Numbered from the stretch's first letter, positions 1-6,356 are shown. The stretch is 9,769 nucleotides of DNA from DASUUI01 sp964577965 (GCA_964577965.1 CAZOAT010000091.1:1-9769), one strand, 5' to 3'. Numbers and translations: made by a program. The notes: generated from the letters alone by a model not told the origin.

Positions 1-385
1 ACCGGGTCGCCCAGGCGGAACTCGATCTCGTCGAGGACGACGTTCCCGCGGACGACGACCTTGACGATTGAGCGCCTTTGGGCATCGCTGCGGGTGGCGG
101 GGCCGGGTCCGCAGCCGCTGCCTTCTTCGTCGTCCGCGTCGTGCGGGTGGTCTTCGGCGCTTCGGCGCTGGCAGCACCACGGCGTCGACGGGTTGGCGCG
201 CTCGCTTTATCCGCGCGGGACCGCTTCTCACGCTCCCACCGGGCGCGCACACGAGCAACCTGGTCGTCAGTCAAAGGTGTCATGTGGCTTCTCACCGCCA
301 CATCCATCTGCCGAAGCAGGCCGAGCACCTCTTCGATCGAGATGCCGAATTCACCTGCTATGTCATGTACACGAAGCTTGCTCAA
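1..385 (-). CDS. infB: Translation initiation factor IF-2, N-terminal part (partial)
   Basis: IF-2 is the GTPase that places initiator fMet-tRNA on the 30S subunit. Only the first 128 codons lie here; the G domain is beyond the left edge. The start is TTG at 385-383, overlapping the TGA of the upstream L7Ae-like gene by 4 nt (TTGA), with a perfect GGAGG six bases upstream. Residues 1-55 form the small N-terminal IF-2 domain (begins MSKLRVHDIAGEFGI, then an EEVLGLLRQMDV helix). After it comes the usual low-complexity linker rich in Arg, Lys, Ala, Thr and Pro. The last 25 or so codons become Ser-rich in this frame, while another minus-strand frame there has stronger coding character, so an indel near 60-90 is possible (see findings). 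It is the last visible gene of the rimP-nusA operon. Identity is confident from the N-terminal domain and synteny. Confidence 0.88.
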   Translation of the reverse strand, partial: MSKLRVHDIAGEFGISIEEVLGLLRQMDVAVRSHMTPLTDDQVARVRARWEREKRSRADKASAPTRRRRGAASAEAPKTTRTTRTTKKAAAADPAPPPAAMPKGAQSSRSSSAGTSSSTRSSSAWATR

Positions 386-744
386 CCTTTGCCTCCAGCA
401 GATCCATCAGAGCCGGATTCGCCGGCTCCCCGAGTTTCAACCGCTTCACGCATACCGCGCGCAAGGCGCGCGTCGAGTATTCCAATAGCTGTCGTGCTCC
501 CGCGCCCCGCAACAGCGCCGAGGCGCGCAGCCGACGGCAGCTCCATCAAGTTCACTCCGCGTGCGACGAGCAGCGGAAGGATCTTCTTCCGGCTGTTCTC
601 CGACGCGTCCATCGCGATCAGACCGAGCCGTACCTGCCCACGCTCGACCGCACGGCGCACCTGTTCGACACCGACGACGGCGTTACGAGCGCGCACCCCT
701 AGTCCAGCCAGGCGCAGGACTTTACGCTCCGACGCTTCTGTCAC
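382..744 (-). CDS. L7Ae/L30e-family RNA-binding protein (YlxQ-like)
   Basis: This is a 120-residue protein of the ribosomal L7Ae/L30e/S12e/Gadd45 family, of the kind called YlxQ in Firmicutes nusA operons. Such proteins are small alpha/beta/alpha RNA binders; the bacterial YlxQ target is not well established. Seen here: an N-terminal LRLAGLGVRARNAVVG segment (residues 10-25), a helix, then RLGLIAMDASENSRKK (39-54), the family's characteristic strand-helix, followed by a hydrophobic core to about residue 90. The last 25 residues are a Gly/Ser/Glu-rich tail. The start is GTG at 744, inside the end of nusA (23-nt overlap), preceded closely by GGCGGAGG. The stop overlaps the infB start, so translation is probably coupled both ways. 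ylxR, which normally sits just before this gene, is not present. Confidence 0.85.
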   Translation of the reverse strand: MTEASERKVLRLAGLGVRARNAVVGVEQVRRAVERGQVRLGLIAMDASENSRKKILPLLVARGVNLMELPSAARLGAVAGRGSTTAIGILDARLARGMREAVETRGAGESGSDGSAGGKG

Positions 745-2206
745 CTGCCTCCGCCGATTCGTCCTTCGCCATCTCGTTTGCGTCCTCTCCGCCTGGCGTG
801 GGCGGGCCTACTGCCTCAACGTCCGCTTCGGTCCCGTCGTTGGCCTCGAGAATCGTCTCCTCCTCGCTGCCCTCCAGCGGAGCGGCCCGCGGGTCAATCC
901 CCTGACTCATCTCCTCAGCGGCCTCTTCCGTGGTCAGCTCGTTGATGATCGCCATGATCCTGTCGGCCTCCTCGGGCGCGATGCCCGCGAGCCGGAGGAA
1001 GTCCTCGCGCTCCAGATCGAGAATGTCGTCAAGCGTGCGGTAGCCAGCATCCTCCAGCACCGCGACCGTCGCGGGAGCCATTCCGTCGATGTCGCGCAGC
1101 CGCGGATTGACCGACACTTCCTCGCCGGCGAGCGGCGCGAACATCGGCCCTTCGGCCGCCTTTTCCACCCACTCGCGGCTTGAATACAGATCGATCTTCC
1201 ACTCTGTAAGCTCCGAGGCGAGCCGCACGTTCTGCCCGTTCTTTCCGATCGCGAGCGACAGCTGATCCTCGTCCACCACAGCCTGGATCGTTCTCGCGGC
1301 CTGATCGCTGAACACACGGGCAATGCGCGCCGGTGCCAGCGCCAGCCGGGCGAAGCGCTCCGGATCCGCCGACCACGGCACGATATCGATGCGCTCACCG
1401 TTCAGCTCGCTCACAACGGCCTGCACGCGCGAACCCTTCACCCCCACGCATGCGCCAACCGGATCGACAGCGTCGTCGCGCGAGAAGACGGCGATCTTCG
1501 TGCGGCTGCCGACTTCACGAGCCGAGGCGCGGATCTCGACGATCCCCTGCTGGATCTCAGGAACCTCGAGCTTGAACAGAGCGACGACGAACGACGGGTC
1601 TCCGCGACTCAAAATGAGGCGGGGTCCCTTGGGGGTTTCCTCCACGCGCTTGAGCACTGCACGGATCGGATCGCCCTGATGGAAATGCTCGCGGTGGTTC
1701 TGCTCCCGGTAGGGGATGATCGCTTCCGCCTCACGGTACTTGTTCAGCATGATGACCAGCTTGCCGCGCTCGATCTGCTGCACCTCACCGGAGAGCAGAT
1801 CGCCCACACGGTGGGAGAACTCGTCGCGGATCTTGCTGCGCTCGCCCTCGCGGACGCGCTGAATTATCCGCTGCTTGGCAGCCTGCACCGCGGTGCGCCC
1901 GAACTCGGCGAAGTCCACCGGGATCTCCATGATGTCCCCGACCTGGAACTCCTCGTCCTCGTATCGCGCTTCCTCGAGTGCGACCTCGCGCGCGGCGTCG
2001 GTGACCTCCTCCACGACCGTCTTCAGCAGCACGATCCGGATCTGGCCCTTCTGCTCATCTATGTCCACCTCGGCCTGCACGGTGGGACCGTGTTTCTTGG
2101 CCAGGGCGGCGTAGATCCCGTCCGTGAGGAGCCCGTGCAACTCGGCCTGGTCCATCTGCTTCGAGTTGGTCAGCTCACGGATCGCCATCAGGATGTTAGC
2201 GGACAT
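722..2206 (-). CDS. nusA: Transcription termination/antitermination factor NusA
   Basis: NusA binds RNA polymerase and nascent RNA and controls pausing, intrinsic termination and antitermination. The 494-residue product has the full bacterial layout: N-terminal RNAP-binding domain (about 1-125), S1 domain (about 134-200), KH1 with the loop GVKG at 255-258 following DPVGACVG, and KH2 with GKNG at 321-324 in AIGKNGQNVRLASEL. After these come a helix-hairpin-helix-like segment (about 374-424) and a strongly acidic Ser/Glu/Asp tail (425-494). The ATG at 2206 is supported by GAGGAAAG, which overlaps the TGA of rimP 9 nt upstream, so the two genes are probably coupled. At the 3' end it overlaps the L7Ae-like gene by 23 nt. 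Its length is near that of E. coli NusA (495). No key motif is missing. Confidence 0.97.
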   Translation of the reverse strand: MSANILMAIRELTNSKQMDQAELHGLLTDGIYAALAKKHGPTVQAEVDIDEQKGQIRIVLLKTVVEEVTDAAREVALEEARYEDEEFQVGDIMEIPVDFAEFGRTAVQAAKQRIIQRVREGERSKIRDEFSHRVGDLLSGEVQQIERGKLVIMLNKYREAEAIIPYREQNHREHFHQGDPIRAVLKRVEETPKGPRLILSRGDPSFVVALFKLEVPEIQQGIVEIRASAREVGSRTKIAVFSRDDAVDPVGACVGVKGSRVQAVVSELNGERIDIVPWSADPERFARLALAPARIARVFSDQAARTIQAVVDEDQLSLAIGKNGQNVRLASELTEWKIDLYSSREWVEKAAEGPMFAPLAGEEVSVNPRLRDIDGMAPATVAVLEDAGYRTLDDILDLEREDFLRLAGIAPEEADRIMAIINELTTEEAAEEMSQGIDPRAAPLEGSEEETILEANDGTEADVEAVGPPTPGGEDANEMAKDESAEAGDRSVGA

Positions 2207-2215
2207 CGACTTTCC

Positions 2216-2680
2216 TCATCTCTTCCAGTGAAACGCCAGCCGGGCCTTGCGGATCGCGTCGAACGGAACGCGCACATCACCCTCGCGGGCGGTTCTGACC
2301 ACCGCGCTGCCCCCGGCCGGCGTGTCCTCCACGCCGAGTATCTCCACTTCAGCCGTACCCCCGAGTGCGTCGCTGGTCACCACTGCCGTGCGACCAGTGA
2401 ACCGACGCCAGTCATCAGGGCCGCGAAGCGGCCGCTCCACACCCGGTGACGACACCTCGAGCACATACCGCTGACCCAGACTGCCGTCCGCGTCCAGCTG
2501 CGTCTCGATCGCACGGGAAGCGGTCGCACAGTCATCGACAGTCACTTCGCCACCATCGACGCGCTCCACGCGCACGTCCACGATCGGACGCGCTGCGGAA
2601 CCCCGCTGGCGGAGCTCGAAAATATCGAGTCCGAGCGGTGCAAGTGATGATTTGACAATAGCTTCCAAGCCTTCCTTCAC
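2216..2680 (-). CDS. rimP: Ribosome maturation factor RimP
   Basis: RimP assists 30S subunit maturation. The product shows the family signature LEVSSPGVERPLRGPDDW (from residue 74) and a C-terminal SH3-like part ending in FHWKR. I place the start at GTG 2680, giving 154 residues, the usual RimP length (about 150-155), with the protein beginning VKEGLEAIVKSSLAPLGLDI. The reading frame stays open upstream to an ATG at 2788, which would add 36 residues. That extension runs through an intrinsic terminator (2704-2737) and a candidate promoter, and its residues do not look like RimP, so I reject it. No strong Shine-Dalgarno precedes the GTG. It is the first gene of the operon leading into nusA; 9 nt separate its stop from the nusA start. 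Confidence 0.93.
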   Translation of the reverse strand: MKEGLEAIVKSSLAPLGLDIFELRQRGSAARPIVDVRVERVDGGEVTVDDCATASRAIETQLDADGSLGQRYVLEVSSPGVERPLRGPDDWRRFTGRTAVVTSDALGGTAEVEILGVEDTPAGGSAVVRTAREGDVRVPFDAIRKARLAFHWKR

Positions 2681-2703
2681 GTTGTATCGAGGTACTCGTG
2701 GAG

Positions 2704-2737
2704 AAACAAAAAATGTGGGGCGAACTTCCCCCACATT
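2704..2737 (-). terminator. Intrinsic terminator in the rimP-nusA leader
   Basis: On the minus strand a perfect 9-bp stem (AATGTGGGG at 2737-2729 with CCCCACATT at 2720-2712) encloses an 8-nt loop. The 3' arm runs into TTTTTTGTTT. This is the standard rho-independent form. It lies 24 nt before the chosen rimP GTG and about 150 nt after the pgeF stop. It could simply end the murA-pgeF transcript. Because a candidate promoter lies upstream of it, it may instead be an attenuator for rimP-nusA-infB. Confidence 0.85.
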
Positions 2738-2763
2738 CTGCTCGCGACAGAAAAGCCGCGCAG
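2738..2763 (-). promoter_or_regulatory. Hairpin preceding the rimP leader terminator
   Basis: On the minus strand CTGC at 2763-2760 can pair with GCAG at 2741-2738, and GCG at 2759-2757 with CGC at 2746-2744. A two-base GA bulge (2743-2742) and a 10-nt loop remain. It stacks directly against the terminator stem. If the leader is an attenuator this could be its first structural element. Found by eye; no folding energy was computed. Confidence 0.35.
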
Positions 2764-2770
2764 CAATCTT

Positions 2771-2799
2771 AAAGTAGTCGATATCCAAAGCAGAGGCAA
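2771..2799 (-). promoter_or_regulatory. Candidate promoter for rimP-nusA-infB
   Basis: On the minus strand a -35-like TTGCCT (2799-2794) and a -10-like TACTTT (2776-2771) are separated by exactly 17 nt. The predicted start is near 2764, giving a leader of about 85 nt that contains the terminator at 2704-2737. The promoter lies in the noncoding gap between pgeF and rimP, where the operon needs one. This is a consensus match by eye only. Confidence 0.45.
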
Positions 2800-2838
2800 C
2801 GGTCTGCGGCCCACTCCCCCCGGCGGGAAGCGCAGGCT

Positions 2839-2850
2839 CTCATTTATGAG
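2839..2850. repeat. Short inverted repeat in the pgeF-rimP gap
   Basis: CTCAT and ATGAG are separated by two bases, forming a compact dyad about 40 bp upstream of the candidate rimP promoter and 39 bp after the pgeF stop. Its position would suit an operator or a weak 3' hairpin. The arms are only 5 bp and chance is a fair explanation. Confidence 0.25.
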
Positions 2851-2888
2851 TTGTCAGTTGGACAGTCGGAAGTGGCGGCGGCCGACGG

Positions 2889-3590
2889 TTACTGCCGGGC
2901 GATTATTACGGCGACCTGGCGGCCGGTGTCGCCGGCGCGGTGGGAGAAGAAGCGGTCGTTGTCGCAGCGGGTGCAGAACTCGCTCACGCTCAGTTCGCGC
3001 ACGCCCGCTTCCCGCGCATGCTCGGCGATCAGCAGCCGGAGGTCAACGTGCCCCGGCCGGTTGGCAGGCATTCCGGTAAGCTGCTGCCGGACGTCGGCGC
3101 TGACCTCGTAGCACCGACCACAGATCGACGGGCCGAGGTGAACGCGAAGCTCTTCAGGTGGCTTGCCTGCGCGGGCGAGTGCCTCAACGGCAACGTCGAG
3201 GATCCGTGCAGCCGTCCCGCGCCATCCGGAGTGCAGCAGAGCGACGAGCCCGGAATGGTGGGCGATGAACACCGGAACGCAGTCAGCGACGGTCACGGCC
3301 AGACCGGTTCCGCGTTCCGCGGCCACGTGCCCGTCAGCCTCGGCGCCGAGAAGGAAGCCCGCCCACCCCGCGGCATGCTCCGCCACACGCGCACCGTGGA
3401 CCTGTCGACCCAGCACCAACCGCTGCCCGTCTCCGGCGATCTCCCGCTGCAGGCCCGTCCATCGCTCCATCACCTGGCTCACCGGGTCGTCGCCTGACAT
3501 GCCGAACGTCCCCGCGGCGCGCGTCGTGGTGAACGCGCGCACCCCGTAGTCCGCAAAATCCTCGACGGCCTGCTGGGATTCGATGGTCAA
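2889..3590 (-). CDS. pgeF: Peptidoglycan editing factor / YfiH-family laccase-domain protein
   Basis: YfiH/PgeF (Cu-oxidase_4, DUF152) proteins are cytosolic metalloenzymes. Members have been linked both to purine nucleoside chemistry and to keeping wrong amino acids out of muropeptide precursors. The 233-residue product has the family's His-Cys-His zinc site: H65 in QVHG, C104 in TVADCVPVF and H120 in HSGWRGTA. It also has LGPSICGRCYEV (152-163) and a C-terminal FCTRCDNDRFFSHR. Full length and intact. The start is TTG at 3590, six bases after the murA stop, with no clear Shine-Dalgarno, so translation may be coupled to murA. A GTG at codon 17 is a weaker alternative. Its placement directly behind murA favours the peptidoglycan role, but the reaction is not provable from sequence. 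Confidence 0.9.
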   Translation of the reverse strand: MTIESQQAVEDFADYGVRAFTTTRAAGTFGMSGDDPVSQVMERWTGLQREIAGDGQRLVLGRQVHGARVAEHAAGWAGFLLGAEADGHVAAERGTGLAVTVADCVPVFIAHHSGLVALLHSGWRGTAARILDVAVEALARAGKPPEELRVHLGPSICGRCYEVSADVRQQLTGMPANRPGHVDLRLLIAEHAREAGVRELSVSEFCTRCDNDRFFSHRAGDTGRQVAVIIARQ

Positions 3591-3596
3591 TGCGTG

Positions 3597-4919
3597 TCAG
3601 CCCTGCCCTTCGCCGGTGTAGGAGCGGCGGTCGTGAACGCGCTGGATCTGTGCGCCCAGAGCGTTGAGCCTTTCGTCGATTCGCTCGTAACCGCGCTCGA
3701 TCTGCCCGACATTGTTGATCCGGCTCGTGCCCCTGGCGCACAGCGCAGCGACGAGGAGTGCCATTCCGGCTCGGATGTCGGGCGAGTCCATGTCATTGCC
3801 GTGAAGCTCCGACGGACCCGTCACTACTGCCCGGTGCGGATCGCAGAGCACGATGCGGGCTCCCATGGAGATCAGCTTGTCCACGAAGAACAGCCGCGAC
3901 TCGAACATCTTTTCGTGCATGAGGATAATCCCCTTACACTGAGTGGCGGTCACGACTGCGATGGACATCGTATCGGCCGGGAAAGCGGGCCACGGCTGAT
4001 CCTCGAGCTTGGCGATGTGTCCGCCGAGATCCAGCTGAATCTCGAGACTCTGGTCACCTGGTACGATGAGGTCGTCGCCATCTTCCGCGCACTGCACGCC
4101 GAGGCGTGCGAAGCCCAGCCTGGTCGAGCGGAGGTGTTCCAGCCCCGCGTCCACGATGCGCAGCTCGGAGCCTGTTACGGCCGCGAGGCCGATGAACGAG
4201 CCGACTTCGATGTGATCGGGACCGATGCTGTGCTCGACGGACTCACGGCCAAGCTCGCGGCCTCCGTGGATGGTCATTGTGTTCGTCCCGACACCCTCGA
4301 TGCTTGCTCCCAGTGTTATGAGGAAGGCGGCAAGGTCCTGTACATGAGGCTCGCTTGCGCAATTCCGGAGGATCGTGGTCCCCTCCGCAGCTGCCGCGGC
4401 AACCAGCGCGTTCTCGGTCGCAGTCACGCTCGGCTCGTCGAGGAACACGTCGGCGCCCTTGAACCGATTCACGGTCATCTCGTAGCTGCCGCGCAGCTCG
4501 GTCTTCGCACCGAGCTCCCGGAGCGCGAGAAAATGCGTATCCAGTCGCCTGCGGCCGATGACGTCGCCTCCGGGTGCAGGAAGGCTGACCTGGCCGCAGC
4601 GGGCGAGCAGCGGGGCCGCAAGCAATATGGACGCACGGATCCGGGCGCACAGGACCGGGTCGAGCGAGCCGCTCGAGAGGTCGCGGGCGTGCACCTCGAG
4701 CTCATTCTGACCGCTCCACTCCACCGACGCGCCGGCGGAGCGAACGAGCTCGACAAGCGTCTCCATGTCGCGGATGCGGGGTACGTTCCGCAGCCGGACC
4801 GGATTGGACGACAGGAGCGATGCCGCTAGGATCGGGAGCGCCGCGTTCTTGTTACCTGAGGGGCGTATGCTACCCTTCAGTCGGGCCCCGCCTTCGACTA
4901 TGTACTGGACTGCGGTCAT
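3597..4919 (-). CDS. murA: UDP-N-acetylglucosamine 1-carboxyvinyltransferase MurA (Asp variant)
   Basis: MurA transfers enolpyruvate from PEP to UDP-GlcNAc, the first committed step of peptidoglycan synthesis, in the cytosol. With ATG at 4919 the protein is 440 residues (typical about 420). Substrate-site residues are present: K24-N25 in SGNKNAALPILAA, R95 in RIRASIL, D316 in PAFPAD (E. coli D305), R383 in SPDIRAG and R409 in ERGYERIDERL. The loop that carries C115 in E. coli (GGC) reads PGGDVIGRRRLDTH here, with Asp at residue 119 (codon 4565-4563). Asp at this site is known from M. tuberculosis and Chlamydia MurA, which are active and fosfomycin-resistant. The frame is open upstream to 4961, but residue M15 of that longer form matches the usual N-terminus. 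The gene sits 6 nt ahead of pgeF and diverges from the DUF948-like gene. Confidence 0.96.
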   Translation of the reverse strand: MTAVQYIVEGGARLKGSIRPSGNKNAALPILAASLLSSNPVRLRNVPRIRDMETLVELVRSAGASVEWSGQNELEVHARDLSSGSLDPVLCARIRASILLAAPLLARCGQVSLPAPGGDVIGRRRLDTHFLALRELGAKTELRGSYEMTVNRFKGADVFLDEPSVTATENALVAAAAAEGTTILRNCASEPHVQDLAAFLITLGASIEGVGTNTMTIHGGRELGRESVEHSIGPDHIEVGSFIGLAAVTGSELRIVDAGLEHLRSTRLGFARLGVQCAEDGDDLIVPGDQSLEIQLDLGGHIAKLEDQPWPAFPADTMSIAVVTATQCKGIILMHEKMFESRLFFVDKLISMGARIVLCDPHRAVVTGPSELHGNDMDSPDIRAGMALLVAALCARGTSRINNVGQIERGYERIDERLNALGAQIQRVHDRRSYTGEGQG

Positions 4920-4943
4920 GAGAGCTCGAAATTGAAGTGGCGA

Positions 4944-4949
4944 AATATA
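4944..4949 (-). promoter_or_regulatory. Possible -10 element for murA
   Basis: TATATT on the minus strand, the most AT-rich patch of the short divergent gap, lies 24 nt before the murA ATG. No good -35 sits at 16-18 nt; a TTGCAT occurs at 20 nt, which is too far for a strong promoter. If real, the element is inside the region that a GTG start of the opposing gene would occupy, which argues for that gene starting later. Confidence 0.3.
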
Positions 4950-4963
4950 CGGAGATAGCACCG

Positions 4964-5836
4964 ATGCTCATGCAACCCGAGCTGCGGACTTCTGGCCCTG
5001 CCCTTGCACACCGCGTGCGCGTGAACGCACGAATCGCGTTCGTGGCCCTGGCGCTGTTCACCTCCAGCTCCGCCCACGCGCAAACGACCGCTGTGGCGTC
5101 TCCGGCCCAGGCCGAAGCAGCGTCCCCGCCATTCGTTGCGGCGCGTGATACAGTCCTCATGAAGCAGGTGGAACGCGATGCTGGCTGGTTCGAGCAGTTG
5201 ACGAGCATAGCCGGCGCGCTGATGACGATCTCGATTCTGGTGCTCACCGCGGCGCTCGTCCCGGCTGCGTGGAATTTCAGGAAGAACCACAAGATGATCA
5301 GGGAGCAGCTCGACAAGATTCAGAACGACATCGCCCCGATCATGCGGCACGCCAGTGCCATCGCGGATGACGTGAACTACATCACCACTTCGATCAGAGT
5401 TGACGTGCAGCTGGTGAATCAGACGGTTACGACTGTGAACCGGCGGCTGCTCGAGGCAGTTGACAAGGCCGAGGACCGGGTGAACGACTTCAACGCGCTG
5501 CTGGAGGTCGCGCAGGAAGAGGCTGAGTCCGCCTTTATCTCCACGGCTTCGGCGCTGCGGGGGTTCAGCTCGGGCGCTTCTGCGCTTTCCGGCCGGACGG
5601 GATCGCGCCGTGCGAGGCAGCGCGACCGGGAATTGCGTGAGAGGATGGCGGAGCTGAGGGCTGCGATTGATGAGGACCTGCAGGAAGCGGTGGAGGAGGT
5701 GGGACCGGCACTTGATGATTCATTTGGCGAGGAGGAACTGACTGATGGCGACAATGACGGACGCAGCGCGGCCGACAGCGGGCGCGAAGCGCCGCGCTCA
5801 GGAGGACAACGGCCTGGACCTGGATCTGGAGCGTGA
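4964..5836 (+). CDS. DUF948-like membrane/coiled-coil envelope protein
   Basis: A 290-residue protein of unproven function. With ATG at 4964 it has a signal-peptide-like N-terminus (hydrophobic stretch about 23-34, ending SSSAHA, possible cleavage near 39/40) and a second hydrophobic helix at about 79-103. A long polar heptad-like region follows (about 104-190, KNHKMIREQLDKIQNDIAPI onward), then a charged second helix region (about 215-250) and an acidic tail. This pattern (one TM then a coiled coil) resembles DUF948/YtxG proteins. GGAG at 4951 lies nine bases before the chosen ATG; GTG 4937 and ATG 4970 are alternatives in the same frame. The last 30 codons overlap the next gene in another frame, and that tail is Gly/Pro/Arg/Ser-rich and may be mere read-on. 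Role inferred only as envelope-associated. Confidence 0.72.
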   Translation: MLMQPELRTSGPALAHRVRVNARIAFVALALFTSSSAHAQTTAVASPAQAEAASPPFVAARDTVLMKQVERDAGWFEQLTSIAGALMTISILVLTAALVPAAWNFRKNHKMIREQLDKIQNDIAPIMRHASAIADDVNYITTSIRVDVQLVNQTVTTVNRRLLEAVDKAEDRVNDFNALLEVAQEEAESAFISTASALRGFSSGASALSGRTGSRRARQRDRELRERMAELRAAIDEDLQEAVEEVGPALDDSFGEEELTDGDNDGRSAADSGREAPRSGGQRPGPGSGA

Positions 5837-6248
5837 GGAACAGTTCGATCTGCTCACGGCGGCAGTAATCGGAATGGCGCTGGGTGCGGGGATAGCCCTG
5901 CTCGTCCGGCGCGGACCTGAAGGCGTACGGCCAATCACCCCCGTGGTACGGGGGGTGGGTCGTGGCGCCCGTATGGCTGGTGTGGCTGGCCTGGCTGGTG
6001 CACACTGGGCCGGTGACGCGCTCGAGCCAGCCGCGAAGTGGACGCGCAAACGTGCAAAGCGTGGTGCGCGCTGGGCGCGGCACCAGGGAGAGGAGCTCGC
6101 CGAGAGGCTGCCTGATCTCGAGGACGTGACCGATGGAGTGCGCGAATACATGGACGCCGCGCGCGAAGCGATCAACGAGACAGTCGAGAGCGAGATCCGC
6201 GGGCTGCGCAAGGCGATCAAGCGGCAGCGCAAGCGCGTCGGGATCTAG
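5745..6248 (+). CDS. Small YtxH-like membrane protein, function unknown
   Basis: A 167-residue protein with a short polar N-terminus (1-34), one glycine-containing TM helix at about 36-55 (AAVIGMALGAGIALLVRRG) and a long, strongly basic, amphipathic remainder. The latter has a helix at about 130-165 rich in Glu/Arg and ends KAIKRQRKRVGI. The layout (TM near the N-terminus, Gly-rich helix, charged tail) resembles YtxH/gas-vesicle-P-like proteins, which often accompany DUF948 proteins as here. The ATG at 5745 has GGAGG nine bases upstream, a good signal. It begins 92 nt inside the upstream gene, an unusually long same-strand overlap. I recognise no catalytic motif. Confidence 0.72.
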   Translation: MATMTDAARPTAGAKRRAQEDNGLDLDLEREEQFDLLTAAVIGMALGAGIALLVRRGPEGVRPITPVVRGVGRGARMAGVAGLAGAHWAGDALEPAAKWTRKRAKRGARWARHQGEELAERLPDLEDVTDGVREYMDAAREAINETVESEIRGLRKAIKRQRKRVGI

Positions 6249-6313
6249 CGGCACGGAGCTGGTCCAGACGCGCGGCCTCAAGGCCGGGTCGCTCCGCCGT
6301 GACCGGCGCGGGT

Positions 6314-6356
6314 CTCCGTGGCGCGAAGCGATGATGGGGTTGTGTTCATCGCGGAG
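6314..6356 (+). promoter_or_regulatory. Stem-loop in the leader of the phospholipase gene
   Basis: GCGATGA (6328-6334) pairs perfectly with TCATCGC (6346-6352) around an 11-nt loop. Outside it, CTCC (6314-6317) can pair with GGAG (6353-6356), leaving a 10-nt bulge on the left side. No U-tract follows, so it is not a standard terminator. It ends 37 nt before the phospholipase start codon. The rest of the 6249-6393 gap shows only a 5-bp GGCC-type hairpin near 6274-6287 and no clear promoter. Confidence 0.4.

Noticed and set aside
3..71. Plus-strand acidic open stretch ending in TGA at 69-71, looking like the tail of a gene entering from the left
   Set aside because: It is the exact codon-register complement of the alternative minus frame and collides with infB, which must continue leftward. 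A convergent overlapping gene is less likely than a shadow.
68..1183. Long plus-strand open frame (371 codons) across infB, the L7Ae-like gene and nusA
   Set aside because: It is antisense to well-recognised genes, has Arg/Ser/Pro-rich low-complexity translation and no family resemblance. Long shadow frames are expected at this GC content.
1679..2449. Plus-strand open frame (256 codons) opposite nusA and rimP
   Set aside because: Antisense shadow of conserved genes, with Leu/His/Asp-rich composition typical of complementary GC-rich codons.
3594..4829. Plus-strand open frame (411 codons) opposite murA
   Set aside because: It mirrors murA, which is fully supported by motifs, and its own translation shows no domain.
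6274..6287. CGGCC-TCAA-GGCCG hairpin after the YtxH-like gene, considered as terminator
   Set aside because: The stem is only 5 bp and no T-tract follows.
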